A stretch of 64,000 nucleotides of DNA, from the NCBI GenBank assembly GCA_020053105.1, contig JAGVNU010000028.1, forward strand, positions 1 to 64,000, in the 5' to 3' direction. Made by a program: the position numbers and the translations under genes. Origin of the DNA: Thermodesulfovibrionia bacterium. GTDB taxonomy: Bacteria; Nitrospirota; Thermodesulfovibrionia; UBA6902. This document shows, piece by piece, positions 17,114 to 25,046 of the stretch (position 1 is its first letter; the number at the start of each line of letters is the position of its first letter). A model generated the notes under the pieces. It had not been told where the DNA came from. It made no database searches and saw only the letters and a program-made list of their open reading frames with translations.

Positions 17114-18823
17114 TTGATAGGTATAACAGGTCTTTTAAGATTCTGGCATACGTACAAAAATCTCAGCCGCATAAAACAGGTCGTCAACGTGCTGCTCAAG
17201 CACGGCTTCGGGCAGTTTATTGAACAAACCAATCTGCAGCGCTTTATCCCCCTTAGAAAAAGGATCAAATATTTCGCCCGTCGGCAGGACGTGGAAAGGC
17301 ATACCATTCCCCAGAGGTTAAGGATGGCTTTCGGAGAACTGGGGCCTTCATTTATCAAGCTCGCCCAGATGCTTTCCACAAGACCTGACCTCGTAACAGA
17401 GGAATACGCGAACGAGTTTAAAAAGCTTCAGGACAGGGTCCCTTCTTTTCCTTCTGACAAAGCGGTACAGATGATAGAATCAGAATTTAAAATGCCTCTG
17501 GCAAAAGTCTTCGCGGACTTCGACACGGTTCCTGTTGCGGCAGCATCTATTGCCCAGGTGCATAACGCTGTTCTCAATACCGGGGAAAAAGTCATTGTAA
17601 AGGTCCAGCGGCCGGACATACGTGAAACTATAGAGACCGACATCGCCATCCTGGGCGCTCTTGCCCGTCTCATGCTGAAATACATACCGGAAAGCAAATA
17701 TTTTGATCCGCAGGGGATTGTCAATGAATTTTCAAAGACCATAAAAAGGGAACTCGATTTTATCATGGAGGCCAAGAACGCCCAGCGGTTCAGGAAGAAC
17801 TTTGAAGGGCATCCTGATATTTATATCCCCGCCGTGTATCCGGATTTTCTTTCTGCCAGGGTAATCGTCATGGAGAGGATCGAGGGCGCAAAAATCGATG
17901 ACATTAAAGCAATCGATGACCTCGGAATAGACAGGCCAGGGCTGGCAAAGAAGGGCGTTGACGCTTATTTTAAGATGATCTTTGAAGACGGCTTTTTCCA
18001 TGCGGACCCGCATCCCGGGAATATATTTGTTCTGAAGGACGGCAAGATAGGGCTTATGGACTTCGGCATAGTCGGCTGGCTGGCTCCGGAGATGATTGAC
18101 AACATTGCCCGGGCATTTCTTGCGGTCATAAACAAGGACTTTGACCGGCTTATAGATATATACATAAACCTCGGGCTGGTACAGGATGAAGTGGACCTGG
18201 ACGCGTTCAAGAGGGAATTCCGCGCTGACCTGGTGTACATGATGGAGCCGCTTTATGATCTCAGTATCTCGGAAATCAACTTTCCCGAATACCTTGAGGC
18301 CCTCACCCACCTTGTCATAAAGCATGGTCTCAGGGTGCCTACCGATCTGCTGCTGATGAACAGGACCATCCTGATCGTGGACGATATAGGACGGCGTCTC
18401 GACCCAAAATTCAACCTCATATCAGCTGCTGAGCCATACGCAGCCAAGCTCGTAAAAAAACGCATGAGCCCCAAGAGCATATTTGGCAAGGCAGTAGACA
18501 ATATAAGCGAAATGGGAGAGCTTTTTCTCGATACACCCAAACAGATAAACCGGCTTCTGAGAAAGACCATTCGGGACGAAGTGAGTTTCAAAATGGAAAT
18601 AGCAGGGATGGACAAACTGATAAGAGACCTGGATCGTTCAAGCAATCGAATAGCATTCAGCCTGATCGTCGCCTCTATCATTCTGGGATCATCCATGCTG
18701 ATCCAATCAAATATAGGGGGGAAAATATTCGGCCTGCCCGCTGTAGGGGCCATAGGATTTCTGGTTGCCTTTATACTGGGGGTGAGGCTTCTTATTTCTA
18801 TTTTAAGGTCTGGGAGACTTTAG
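17114..18823 (+). CDS. UbiB/AarF (ABC1) family atypical kinase
   Basis: 569 residues. The ABC1/ADCK kinase-like fold is seen in the Ala-rich nucleotide loop 'PVAAASIAQVHNA', the helix 'FIKLAQMLSTRPDLV' (KxGQ motif with Gly changed to Ala), 'FHADPHPGNIF' (catalytic loop) and 'LMDFGIVG' (metal-binding DFG-like). Two C-terminal membrane helices follow ('IAFSLIVASIILGSSMLI', 'AIGFLVAFILGVRLLISIL'). The family supports quinone biosynthesis through ATPase activity and lipid handling. It starts at a TTG six bases after the phasin-like gene, implying an operon. Confidence 0.9.
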   Translation: MIGITGLLRFWHTYKNLSRIKQVVNVLLKHGFGQFIEQTNLQRFIPLRKRIKYFARRQDVERHTIPQRLRMAFGELGPSFIKLAQMLSTRPDLVTEEYANEFKKLQDRVPSFPSDKAVQMIESEFKMPLAKVFADFDTVPVAAASIAQVHNAVLNTGEKVIVKVQRPDIRETIETDIAILGALARLMLKYIPESKYFDPQGIVNEFSKTIKRELDFIMEAKNAQRFRKNFEGHPDIYIPAVYPDFLSARVIVMERIEGAKIDDIKAIDDLGIDRPGLAKKGVDAYFKMIFEDGFFHADPHPGNIFVLKDGKIGLMDFGIVGWLAPEMIDNIARAFLAVINKDFDRLIDIYINLGLVQDEVDLDAFKREFRADLVYMMEPLYDLSISEINFPEYLEALTHLVIKHGLRVPTDLLLMNRTILIVDDIGRRLDPKFNLISAAEPYAAKLVKKRMSPKSIFGKAVDNISEMGELFLDTPKQINRLLRKTIRDEVSFKMEIAGMDKLIRDLDRSSNRIAFSLIVASIILGSSMLIQSNIGGKIFGLPAVGAIGFLVAFILGVRLLISILRSGRL

Positions 18824-18964
18824 TCCCTTAACGGTTAAATTCTGTACAAAATGATATGAAAATCAGCCACGAAGGCACAAAGTCACAAAGTGAATGATGG
18901 TTTTATTCGTGTCTTAGCGGCAAAAGAATTGGTTCCGGCTTCGCCGGGTTAGGAGGAGCGACAC
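18824..18964. other. Intergenic region with CACGAAGGCACAAAG-type repeat
   Basis: The 141-base gap contains CACGAAGGCACAAAGTCACAAAG and, further on, a partial reverse counterpart (TTCGTGTCTTAGCG). Sequences of this kind recur between genes in many bacterial genomes. No gene is seen in it. AGGAGG at its end serves the next gene. Confidence 0.35.
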
Positions 18965-19402
18965 ATGACAATCGATGAACTTAAACAGTACTGTGAAAAT
19001 GAATTTAAAAATATTGATCGCATAATGGATGAGCTTTTCACGGTCTTCAGGCATGAAGACGGCGAATACACCCTTGCCGAACAGGCCGCTATCTCTACTT
19101 ATATCATGAATGCATACAGCGCGGTTGAGAGTATCCTGAAACAGATGCTCCTTTATGACAAGCTCGATGTAGGAGACGCCCCCGGCTGGCACGAGAAGGT
19201 GCTCAGGAAGGCGGGCGAGATAGGGATACTCCCTCCGGACCTTTTGCATACAATATCCAAATATTTGTCCTTCCGGAACTACTTTATCTATACCTACATG
19301 TTCAACATCAAATGGGAAGACATGAAACCGCTGGCTGAAGGGATCAAAGACCTGATCGCGCAGATCAGGACAGAGACGGATGAGTATCTGCAGACGATTT
19401 AA
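18965..19402 (+). CDS. HepT-like (HEPN) protein with altered RX4HXY motif
   Basis: 145 residues, helical. It resembles the HepT-like ribonuclease family by its layout: N-terminal 'MTIDELKQYCENEFKNIDRIM', central 'GWHEKVLRKAGEIGILP', then 'YLSFRNYFIYTYMFNIKWEDMKPL'. HEPN RNase toxins carry R-x4-H-x-Y; here it is R104-x4-Y109-x-Y111, so the catalytic histidine is replaced. It may be an inactive or regulatory HEPN protein. No MNT gene flanks it; its neighbours are ubiB and a convergent PilZ gene. AGGAGG lies eight bases before the ATG. Confidence 0.7.
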   Translation: MTIDELKQYCENEFKNIDRIMDELFTVFRHEDGEYTLAEQAAISTYIMNAYSAVESILKQMLLYDKLDVGDAPGWHEKVLRKAGEIGILPPDLLHTISKYLSFRNYFIYTYMFNIKWEDMKPLAEGIKDLIAQIRTETDEYLQTI

Positions 19403-19412
19403 GATAAAACAT

Positions 19413-19733
19413 CTACTGAAGGGCCTTTAAGGTTTCAACATATGTCAGCGGCGGATCTATAATTGTCATGCCAACACTGTCTGTTAATCCGTGAGGAGGG
19501 GTCCTATACACCCATTTTACCTTACAGTGCAAATTCAGTTTTTCACCTGAAGGCAATTCAAATCTTATTTCAATAGGCATATCGGTAATGAAATTAAATG
19601 AGGATTTGACGGGGGCCGTTACATACATGCCTTCTTCGGAAAGATTTTCTATATAGACCGCAAGGCGTTTATCGGCGCTGAGCAACTCTGCCTGGATATT
19701 GACGATTAATCTTTTGAAACGCCTTGCATCCAT
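19413..19733 (-). CDS. PilZ domain protein
   Basis: 106 residues, a stand-alone PilZ domain. The c-di-GMP-binding signatures are visible: RxxxR in 'DARRFKRLIV' at the N-terminus and NxSxxG in 'YIENLSEEGMYV'. It probably acts as a soluble c-di-GMP receptor. It converges on the HepT-like gene with a 10-base gap. A GGDEF protein with its own PilZ domain lies at 54.9-56.5 kb. Confidence 0.85.
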   Translation of the reverse strand: MDARRFKRLIVNIQAELLSADKRLAVYIENLSEEGMYVTAPVKSSFNFITDMPIEIRFELPSGEKLNLHCKVKWVYRTPPHGLTDSVGMTIIDPPLTYVETLKALQ

Positions 19734-19772
19734 GTGCTTATTGTAACATAATAACCCGTGATCGGATTTGTC

Positions 19773-19985
19773 TTATTTCTTCTGATAAATCAGCTTCAAA
19801 ACAAGCAGCACCCACGGTATGCTGTGCAGGACAAGATCGAGCCAATCTATAGGACGGACGAGGCGGCCCCTGACAAGCATTAGTATCTTCTCAACGATAT
19901 GGGGCGGCCAGAAGGGGGCGAGGCCCAGGGTCAGGCATAAAAAAATAGCAACGCTCCATGGCAATTTATCCAGCAGATGGTTCAT
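19773..19985 (-). CDS. Small 70-aa membrane protein (intact copy)
   Basis: 70 residues with two membrane segments ('SVAIFLCLTLGLAPFWPPHI' and 'LDLVLHSIPWVLLVLKLIY') linked by 'VEKILMLVRGRLVRPIDW'. Short proteins of this pattern are widespread and of unknown function (sometimes labelled RND transporter by annotation transfer). Its 5' part and upstream region are duplicated 3668 bases away at 23525-23653, where the reading frame is cut short. Confidence 0.7.
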   Translation of the reverse strand: MNHLLDKLPWSVAIFLCLTLGLAPFWPPHIVEKILMLVRGRLVRPIDWLDLVLHSIPWVLLVLKLIYQKK

Positions 19986-20070
19986 GGGGTCCAGTATATC
20001 AGATTAAACAGCTGTCAGATAAAAGCTGTCATCGGTCAGCAATCAGCTAGCAAAAAGGACTTCCCCCTGC
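19864..20070. repeat. Left copy of the imperfect direct repeat flanking the island
   Basis: From CGGCCCCTG at 19864 through the 5' half of the 70-aa gene and into noncoding sequence containing CAGCTGTCAG/CGGTCAGCAATCAG units. The matching copy begins at 23532, an offset of 3668 bases. The copies differ at scattered positions (for example AGATGGTTCATGG versus AGCTGGTCCATGG), so the duplication is not recent. The right-hand limit is approximate. Confidence 0.8.
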
Positions 20071-20111
20071 GTACATTTATTTATCTGCCTCCTTCCTTTT
20101 GTATTATTTTC

Positions 20112-20141
20112 GTGACAAACCCTACGAGGGATGTTTATAAT
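20112..20141 (+). promoter_or_regulatory. Putative sigma-70 promoter of the island operon
   Basis: GTGACA at 20112-20117, an 18-base spacer, and a perfect TATAAT at 20136-20141. The predicted start near 20148 leaves about 64 bases of leader before the P-loop gene ATG at 20212. Confidence 0.5.
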
Positions 20142-20211
20142 CTCCTATCCAGGGACGGCTGAAGTTTATTTACCCTCCCTGCATAGTATCGATATCGTTA
20201 GCGATAAGATA

Positions 20212-20757
20212 ATGAAACATAAGATAATCTTTGTAGGGGGGATACATGGTGTTGGTAAATCAACTTTTAGTAATTCCTTGGCTTCTAGGATTAATGCAAG
20301 ACATTTTTCTGCAAGTGACCTCATATTAATGATAAAGAAAGTAAAGATTACGAAGAATAAAAGAGTATACGATATTCATGGGGATCAAGACATACTATTG
20401 AATGCAATTAATGAAAACTTAAAGGAAGGGATGCTATATATTATAGATGGCCATTTTTGCTTGATAAATAAGAACGGGGAAATAAGCAAAGTGCCGGAAC
20501 AAACATATAAGAGTATCTCTCCCATGGCTATAGTCATGTTATATGATGAGCCATCTAATATTTATGATCGACTGGATAAACGAGATAATGAAAAATACAG
20601 TTTTGAATTTATAAAAGCTTTTCAGGAACAAGAGTTAAATTACTCAAAATATATAGCAGACAACTTTGGCATTCCCTATATTTCATGCAATCCATTTACT
20701 GAGTTCAGCCATGTTTACAAATTTATCGGTAATGTTCTCGAAAAGGAAATAGTCTGA
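20212..20757 (+). CDS. P-loop NTPase, small kinase/AAA-like
   Basis: 181 residues with a clear Walker A near the N-terminus ('VGGIHGVGKSTFSNSLAS'). The rest looks like a nucleotide-kinase or AAA_33-type fold ('LYIIDGHFCLIN' at the Walker B position, 'LDKRDNEKYSFEF' lid-like). The substrate is unknown. The ATG at 20212 was chosen over the track start at 20131, which lies upstream with no ribosome site. Its stop and the next start overlap as TGATG, so translation is coupled to the PIN-GNAT protein. The gene is visibly more AT-rich than the chromosomal genes on either side. Confidence 0.75.
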   Translation: MKHKIIFVGGIHGVGKSTFSNSLASRINARHFSASDLILMIKKVKITKNKRVYDIHGDQDILLNAINENLKEGMLYIIDGHFCLINKNGEISKVPEQTYKSISPMAIVMLYDEPSNIYDRLDKRDNEKYSFEFIKAFQEQELNYSKYIADNFGIPYISCNPFTEFSHVYKFIGNVLEKEIV

Positions 20758-22271
20758 TGCGTGTTTTACTAGATACAAACATAATAATTCACCGGGAAGC
20801 TACTAAAATTATAAATAAAGAAATCGGGATCTTATTCAATTGGTTTGATAAACTCCATTATGAAAAGTGCATTCATCCTTTATCTTTATCTGAGATAAGA
20901 AAACATAACGATGAAGATGTTGTGAAAACTATTGAAGCCAAAGTTCAGAATTACAATCTTCTAAAAACAGAAGCACCTGAAGTTAAAGAAATCGTTAATC
21001 TTAGAGCTAAGCACGACCGGAACGACAATGATAAGGTAGACACTTCTTTGCTTAAAGAGGTTTTCTGCAAAAGAGTTAATTACTTAATAACAGAAGATCG
21101 TGCTTTACACTTTAAAGCTGATGAACTTGGCATAGCTGAAGTTGTATTTACAATTGATGACTTCCTTGAAAAGGTCACTGCTGAAAATCCATCTCTAACT
21201 GATTATAAGACGCTTTCAGTGCGGAAGGAGTATTTTGGGAAAATTAATATTGACGATCCATTCTTCGATTCTTTTAAAGAAGATTATAAAGGATTTGAGG
21301 AGTGGTTTAATAGCAAATCAGATGAAATAGCTTATATTTCTCAATCTGATGATGGTGAGATATTGGCTTTCCTTTATGTAAAGATTGAAGATAAGAGTGA
21401 ATATTATGGAGATATAAATACTGTCTTCTCTCCGATGCATCGACTCAAGATAGGAACTTTTAAAGTCATTTCTAATGGTTATAAGCTTGGAGAACGATTT
21501 TTAAAAATAGTGTTTGATAATGCACTTGCCAATAAAGTGGATGAAATATATGTAACAGTATTTGATAACCGAGAAGAGCACGAACGGCTGATTGGCTTAT
21601 TAGAGGACTGGGGCTTTGAGTATTATGGCGTGAAATCGACAGCATCTGGTAAAGAGAGAGTATATGTAAAAAAGTTTAAACCTATTCCGGATGCAAGCAA
21701 TCCTAAAAAAACATATCCTTTTATAAAAAAGGATAGACGTTATTTCATCGTTCCCATATATCCTGAGTACCATACGGAATTATTCCCAGATTCAATTCTA
21801 AAGAATGAATCACCACAGAATTATGTAGAGAATGCACCACATAGAAATGCAATACAAAAAGTATATATATCAAGGTCTATATATCGTGACTTAATGCCTG
21901 GAGATGTTATTATATTTTATCGAACAGGCGGCAAATACAGAGGAGTTATATCAACAATCGGAATCGTTGAAAGCATTATTACAGATATCAATAATGAGAA
22001 TGAATTTATTAGTTTGTGCAGAAAAAGAAGTGTATTTTCAGATAAGAGCTTGTCGGAACATTGGAATTATAATAAATGGAGCAGACCATTTATAGTTAAT
22101 TTTCTTTATCTGTATTCGTTCCCAAAGAGACCTAACTTAGATATGCTGATTAAATTAGGTATAATTGCTGATATTCATAGTGCACCTAGAGGATTTGAGC
22201 AAATTAAGAAAGAACAGTTTGAGACTATTTTGGAGGTGTCAGGGTCTAATGAAAGTTTTATTATCGATTAA
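20757..22271 (+). CDS. PIN-GNAT-PUA-like fusion protein
   Basis: 504 residues in three parts. Residues 1-140 are a PIN nuclease domain: D6 in 'LLDTNIIIH', E46 in 'LSEIRKH', D90-D95 region 'NDNDKVDTSLLK', and D114 in 'LITEDRALHFKA'; all acidic positions are kept, so RNase activity is plausible. Residues about 150-310 look like a GNAT acetyltransferase ('RLKIGTFKVISNGYKLGERFLKI', 'RLIGLLEDWGFEYYGVK'). Residues about 320-500 look like a PUA/EVE/ASCH-fold domain ('LMPGDVIIFYRTGGKYRGVISTIGIVES'). The fusion suggests RNA cleavage joined to acylation and modified-nucleotide binding. It is coupled upstream to a P-loop NTPase and overlaps the ASCH gene. Confidence 0.78.
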   Translation: MRVLLDTNIIIHREATKIINKEIGILFNWFDKLHYEKCIHPLSLSEIRKHNDEDVVKTIEAKVQNYNLLKTEAPEVKEIVNLRAKHDRNDNDKVDTSLLKEVFCKRVNYLITEDRALHFKADELGIAEVVFTIDDFLEKVTAENPSLTDYKTLSVRKEYFGKINIDDPFFDSFKEDYKGFEEWFNSKSDEIAYISQSDDGEILAFLYVKIEDKSEYYGDINTVFSPMHRLKIGTFKVISNGYKLGERFLKIVFDNALANKVDEIYVTVFDNREEHERLIGLLEDWGFEYYGVKSTASGKERVYVKKFKPIPDASNPKKTYPFIKKDRRYFIVPIYPEYHTELFPDSILKNESPQNYVENAPHRNAIQKVYISRSIYRDLMPGDVIIFYRTGGKYRGVISTIGIVESIITDINNENEFISLCRKRSVFSDKSLSEHWNYNKWSRPFIVNFLYLYSFPKRPNLDMLIKLGIIADIHSAPRGFEQIKKEQFETILEVSGSNESFIID

Positions 22272-22626
22272 ACCGGAGTATGCAGAAAAAATCTTAGTTG
22301 GCAATAAAAAGTACGAATTCAGGAGAACTATATTTAAATGTGATTCAATATCAAAAGTAATTATTTATGCTACAAGTCCGATTCAGAAAATAATTGGGGA
22401 ATTTGAAATCGATGACATCCTGACCTTGAATACTTTTGACCTTTGGAAAAAAACCATGCGGTATTCCGGAATTAATAAAGAATTCTATGACAATTATTTT
22501 TCAGGTAAACAAGAAGGTCATGCCATCAAAATTAAAAAACCGAAACGATATTCCAAGTACTTAGATTTGCATGACTATAATATTAAGCAAGCACCACAAT
22601 CATTTATATATCTCAACACATATTAA
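22249..22626 (+). CDS. ASCH domain protein
   Basis: 125 residues with the ASCH (PUA-like) signature: 'LLSIKPEYAEKILVGNKKYEFRRT', containing the GxKxxExR-type motif. ASCH proteins bind RNA or nucleosides and some are amidohydrolases or RNases. The ATG at 22249 lies inside the end of the PIN-GNAT gene (23-base overlap) with GGAGG upstream; the track's longer start at 22165 was rejected. A C-terminal basic stretch ('KIKKPKRYSKYL') suits nucleic-acid binding. Confidence 0.8.
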   Translation: MKVLLSIKPEYAEKILVGNKKYEFRRTIFKCDSISKVIIYATSPIQKIIGEFEIDDILTLNTFDLWKKTMRYSGINKEFYDNYFSGKQEGHAIKIKKPKRYSKYLDLHDYNIKQAPQSFIYLNTY

Positions 22627-22629
22627 CTC

Positions 22630-23010
22630 ATGAGAACTGTTGCATTACTTGGCAGTATGGCCGCTATAATCTCCATTATCGCTGGAGTTTATCAATTTGC
22701 ACGCTCAAACAGACTTTCCATATTTTCAAAGTACTGTGATAAATATAATCAAATAGTTAAACCTGAAATATATGAAGATTGGGTTAAGGCACTTAAAGGG
22801 GACAAAGATTTACAGATTAAACTTGAACCACAGATGATTGCATATTTGAATCTCGTTTGGGAGGAATTGTTTTTATTAGAAGATAAGCTAATATCAAAAA
22901 AGCTTTGGAATCACTGGAATCGCGAGATAAAAGAGACACTGTCAAGTTCGTTTGCACAAGACGTTATGAATAAATATGACTATCACTTTCCAGTAAGCTT
23001 TATGAAATAA
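22630..23010 (+). CDS. Unknown membrane-anchored protein of the island
   Basis: 126 residues with a single N-terminal membrane segment ('VALLGSMAAIISIIAGVYQFA') and a charged cytoplasmic helix-rich remainder ('FSKYCDKYNQIVKPEIYEDWVKAL'). Not recognised. It follows the ASCH gene by three bases, so it is probably in the same transcript. AT-rich like its neighbours. Confidence 0.6.
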   Translation: MRTVALLGSMAAIISIIAGVYQFARSNRLSIFSKYCDKYNQIVKPEIYEDWVKALKGDKDLQIKLEPQMIAYLNLVWEELFLLEDKLISKKLWNHWNREIKETLSSSFAQDVMNKYDYHFPVSFMK

Positions 23011-23070
23011 ACAAAGCGCTGACACCATGGGCTCAAATGCATTCCGGTTTAACGGTAAGAAGGCGTGAAT

Positions 23071-23550
23071 ATGAACGAGAGAATCTTACTCTGCATAACT
23101 ACATTATTACTTCTTTTAGTCGGTTGCGCCGATAGATATCTCAAACCGATATCGACATGTCAACCACTATCTGCTTTTGATACGATTATAATTACCCCTT
23201 TTAATGGTGACTCTGCATTTATCGAAGAAGCACAATACGGACACCTGCCTCCTAGGATTGCTCTTGCTACCACTGAACGTTTGAAAGATCAACTGGAAGA
23301 TAGTCATATGTTTAGAAATGTAATACAATCTTCTGATTGTACAGATCATGCTATCAAGATTGATGGTAAAATTTATAGCCTAACTCATCATAGACGATCA
23401 TTCCATATTGGTATTCGGGGGCAAATCATTAATTGCCAAAATGGTGACGGTCTCTACAAATATGACAATGATGATGAACAGGATTCTGAAATTGTTAAAT
23501 TGCCAGGCCAAATCGCAGGTAAGCTCATTGCCGGCCCCTGGCAAGCATGA
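23071..23550 (+). CDS. Lipoprotein, 3' end running into the right repeat
   Basis: 159 residues from the ATG at 23071, which has AGAAGG eight bases upstream. The N-terminus is a lipoprotein signal with lipobox 'LLVGC'. The body ('FDTIIITPFNGDSAFIEEA', 'TERLKDQLEDSHMFRNVI') recalls DUF4410-like outer-membrane lipoproteins that begin by sensing 'piTpF' strands; this is a guess. The last codons ('AGPWQA') lie inside the duplicated segment that starts at 23532, so the natural C-terminus was probably replaced when the island joined the chromosome. Confidence 0.6.
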   Translation: MNERILLCITTLLLLLVGCADRYLKPISTCQPLSAFDTIIITPFNGDSAFIEEAQYGHLPPRIALATTERLKDQLEDSHMFRNVIQSSDCTDHAIKIDGKIYSLTHHRRSFHIGIRGQIINCQNGDGLYKYDNDDEQDSEIVKLPGQIAGKLIAGPWQA

Positions 23551-23653
23551 GTATCTTCTCAACGATATGGGGCGGCCAGAAGGGGGCGAGGCCGAGAGTG
23601 AAGCAGAGAAAAATGGCAACGCTCCATGGCAATTTATCCAGCAGCTGGTCCAT
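23525..23653 (-). pseudogene. Truncated duplicate of the 70-aa membrane protein gene
   Basis: Reading the minus strand from ATG at 23653 gives a 42-residue peptide starting 'MDQLLDKLPWSVAIFLCF' and matching the intact copy through 'VEKILMLARGR', then a stop. The homology ends at the left edge of the repeat (23532), so the second membrane helix is missing. It overlaps the end of the lipoprotein gene on the opposite strand. Confidence 0.8.
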
Positions 23654-23720
23654 GGGGTCAGTATAGCATATGAAAAAGCTATCAGCGGTCAGCTATCAGC
23701 TTTCAGCCAAAAAAGACTAC
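23532..23720. repeat. Right copy of the imperfect direct repeat flanking the island
   Basis: Matches 19864 onward: GAGTATCTTCTCAACGATA, then GGGGCGGCCAGAAGGGGGCG and CAACGCTCCATGGCAATTT are shared. The downstream part is made of AGCTATCAGC/GGTCAGC units in both copies. The right-hand limit is approximate. Confidence 0.8.
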
Positions 23721-23737
23721 CCCTTTAACTCTACTCC

Positions 23738-24952
23738 CTACATTTTTAAAATCTCAGGTTTTTTCCAGAGAACAATAGCAGTCCCTGCCAGACAAAACCC
23801 GGCGCTTGTCATCAGCGCATTTTGCGTACCTACATAATGAGCGAGGCTGCCGACCGCGAAATTCCCCAGAGGCGTCATTCCCAGAAACATAGTTGTAAAG
23901 GAGCTCATTACCCTTCCCCTTAATTCGTTGGGGACATTGAGCTGAAGCAGGCTGTTTGCAGTGGCAATCTGGTTGATAGCTCCAAATCCGACGAGAAAGA
24001 GCATGGTGTATGAAAGCCAGACGCTTGTTGAAAATGAGAAGATGAGCAGCGCTGTTGAAAAGATGATGCCTGCAACCGCCATGACTATGCCCTTTCTCGC
24101 AGTATCTCCCTTTATTGCAAGGCCGACTGCCCCTGTAAACGCGCCGGCCCCTGCGCATCCCATGAGAATGCCGAGTCCTGTAGCGCCTGTTTTCAGGATG
24201 TCCCTTGCATATACGGGGAGAAAAGATATGTATGGGAAGCCGAAGAAACTGACTATCCCCGCTGCTATCAGGAGCGCAGATATGTCTGAATTGTGGAAAA
24301 TATATTTAATGCCTTCCTTGAGCGAACTTGTCATCCCCGGTTTTGAAGTTGTTTTGGACTCTTCGGGTTTGAAACGCATTTTAACAAGCGCGATGACTAT
24401 TGCTATGAAGCTTAATGCGTTAATGAAAAAACACGGCGCCAGCCCGAAGGCGCCCATGATCAGACCTGCAATGGCCGGACCGATCATTCGCGCCACGTTG
24501 AAGGCGGATGAATTGAGCGCTATGCCGTTCAGCAGGTCTTCTTTGCCTACCAGTTCGATGATGAAGGACTGACGCGCCGGGATTTCAAAGGCATTGACCG
24601 AGCCGATCAGGAAGGAGAGAACCAGGACATGCCAGACATTGACCGCTCCGGCTGCAACCAGTATGGCGAGAGTCAATGCAAGAAACATAATCACTATGTT
24701 TGACAAGAGTATTATGTTTTTTTTCGGATGTCTGTCTGCAAGAACCCCTCCGGCCAATGTAAAGAGGAGTATCGGAGCTGATGCGACCATTCCCGCGAGC
24801 CCAAGGAAAAAGGGGGAGTCCGTAAGCTTGAAGACCAGCCAGCCCTGCGCAGTCTGATGCATCCACGTGCCGATGAGGGAAATCAATTGACCGGTCCAGA
24901 AAAGCCTGTAATTCCTGTGCCTGAGCGCTGCCAGCGGACGAAAAGTTTTCAT
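23738..24952 (-). CDS. MFS transporter (EntS/MFS_3-like)
   Basis: About 404 residues with twelve predicted membrane helices. It starts 'MKTFRPLAALRHRNYRLFWTGQ', typical of the MFS_3 group related to the enterobactin exporter EntS, and has the loop motif 'GGVLADRHPKKN'. It probably exports a small molecule or siderophore-like compound by proton antiport; the substrate is unknown. The track's start at 24970 adds six residues; neither start has a good ribosome site. Confidence 0.8.
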   Translation of the reverse strand: MKTFRPLAALRHRNYRLFWTGQLISLIGTWMHQTAQGWLVFKLTDSPFFLGLAGMVASAPILLFTLAGGVLADRHPKKNIILLSNIVIMFLALTLAILVAAGAVNVWHVLVLSFLIGSVNAFEIPARQSFIIELVGKEDLLNGIALNSSAFNVARMIGPAIAGLIMGAFGLAPCFFINALSFIAIVIALVKMRFKPEESKTTSKPGMTSSLKEGIKYIFHNSDISALLIAAGIVSFFGFPYISFLPVYARDILKTGATGLGILMGCAGAGAFTGAVGLAIKGDTARKGIVMAVAGIIFSTALLIFSFSTSVWLSYTMLFLVGFGAINQIATANSLLQLNVPNELRGRVMSSFTTMFLGMTPLGNFAVGSLAHYVGTQNALMTSAGFCLAGTAIVLWKKPEILKM

Positions 24953-24982
24953 AATGAGTAATGATAGCATATGGAAATGCCG

Positions 24983-25020
24983 TTCGAACTGCTCGAACAG
25001 TTAGAACGGTTCAAGCTGTT
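24983..25020. repeat. GAAC/GTTC-rich intergenic repeat
   Basis: Repeats of the GAAC(A/G)GTT type (CGAACTGCTCGAACAG then TTAGAACGGTTCAAGCTG) occupy the gap between the divergent MFS and zinc-transport genes. A related run occurs at 52161-52234; both contain GTTCAAGCTG. Confidence 0.5.
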
Positions 25021-25046
25021 TATATTATGGTATAATTCTATCCGTG

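Noticed and set aside
20131-20211. Longer start of the P-loop NTPase
   Set aside because: It lies within the -10 region of the putative promoter and has no ribosome site; the Walker A begins just after the ATG at 20212.
23961-24572. 203-aa plus-strand ORF inside the MFS gene
   Set aside because: Antisense shadow; Met/Ala/Pro-rich composition typical of reversed membrane-protein codons.
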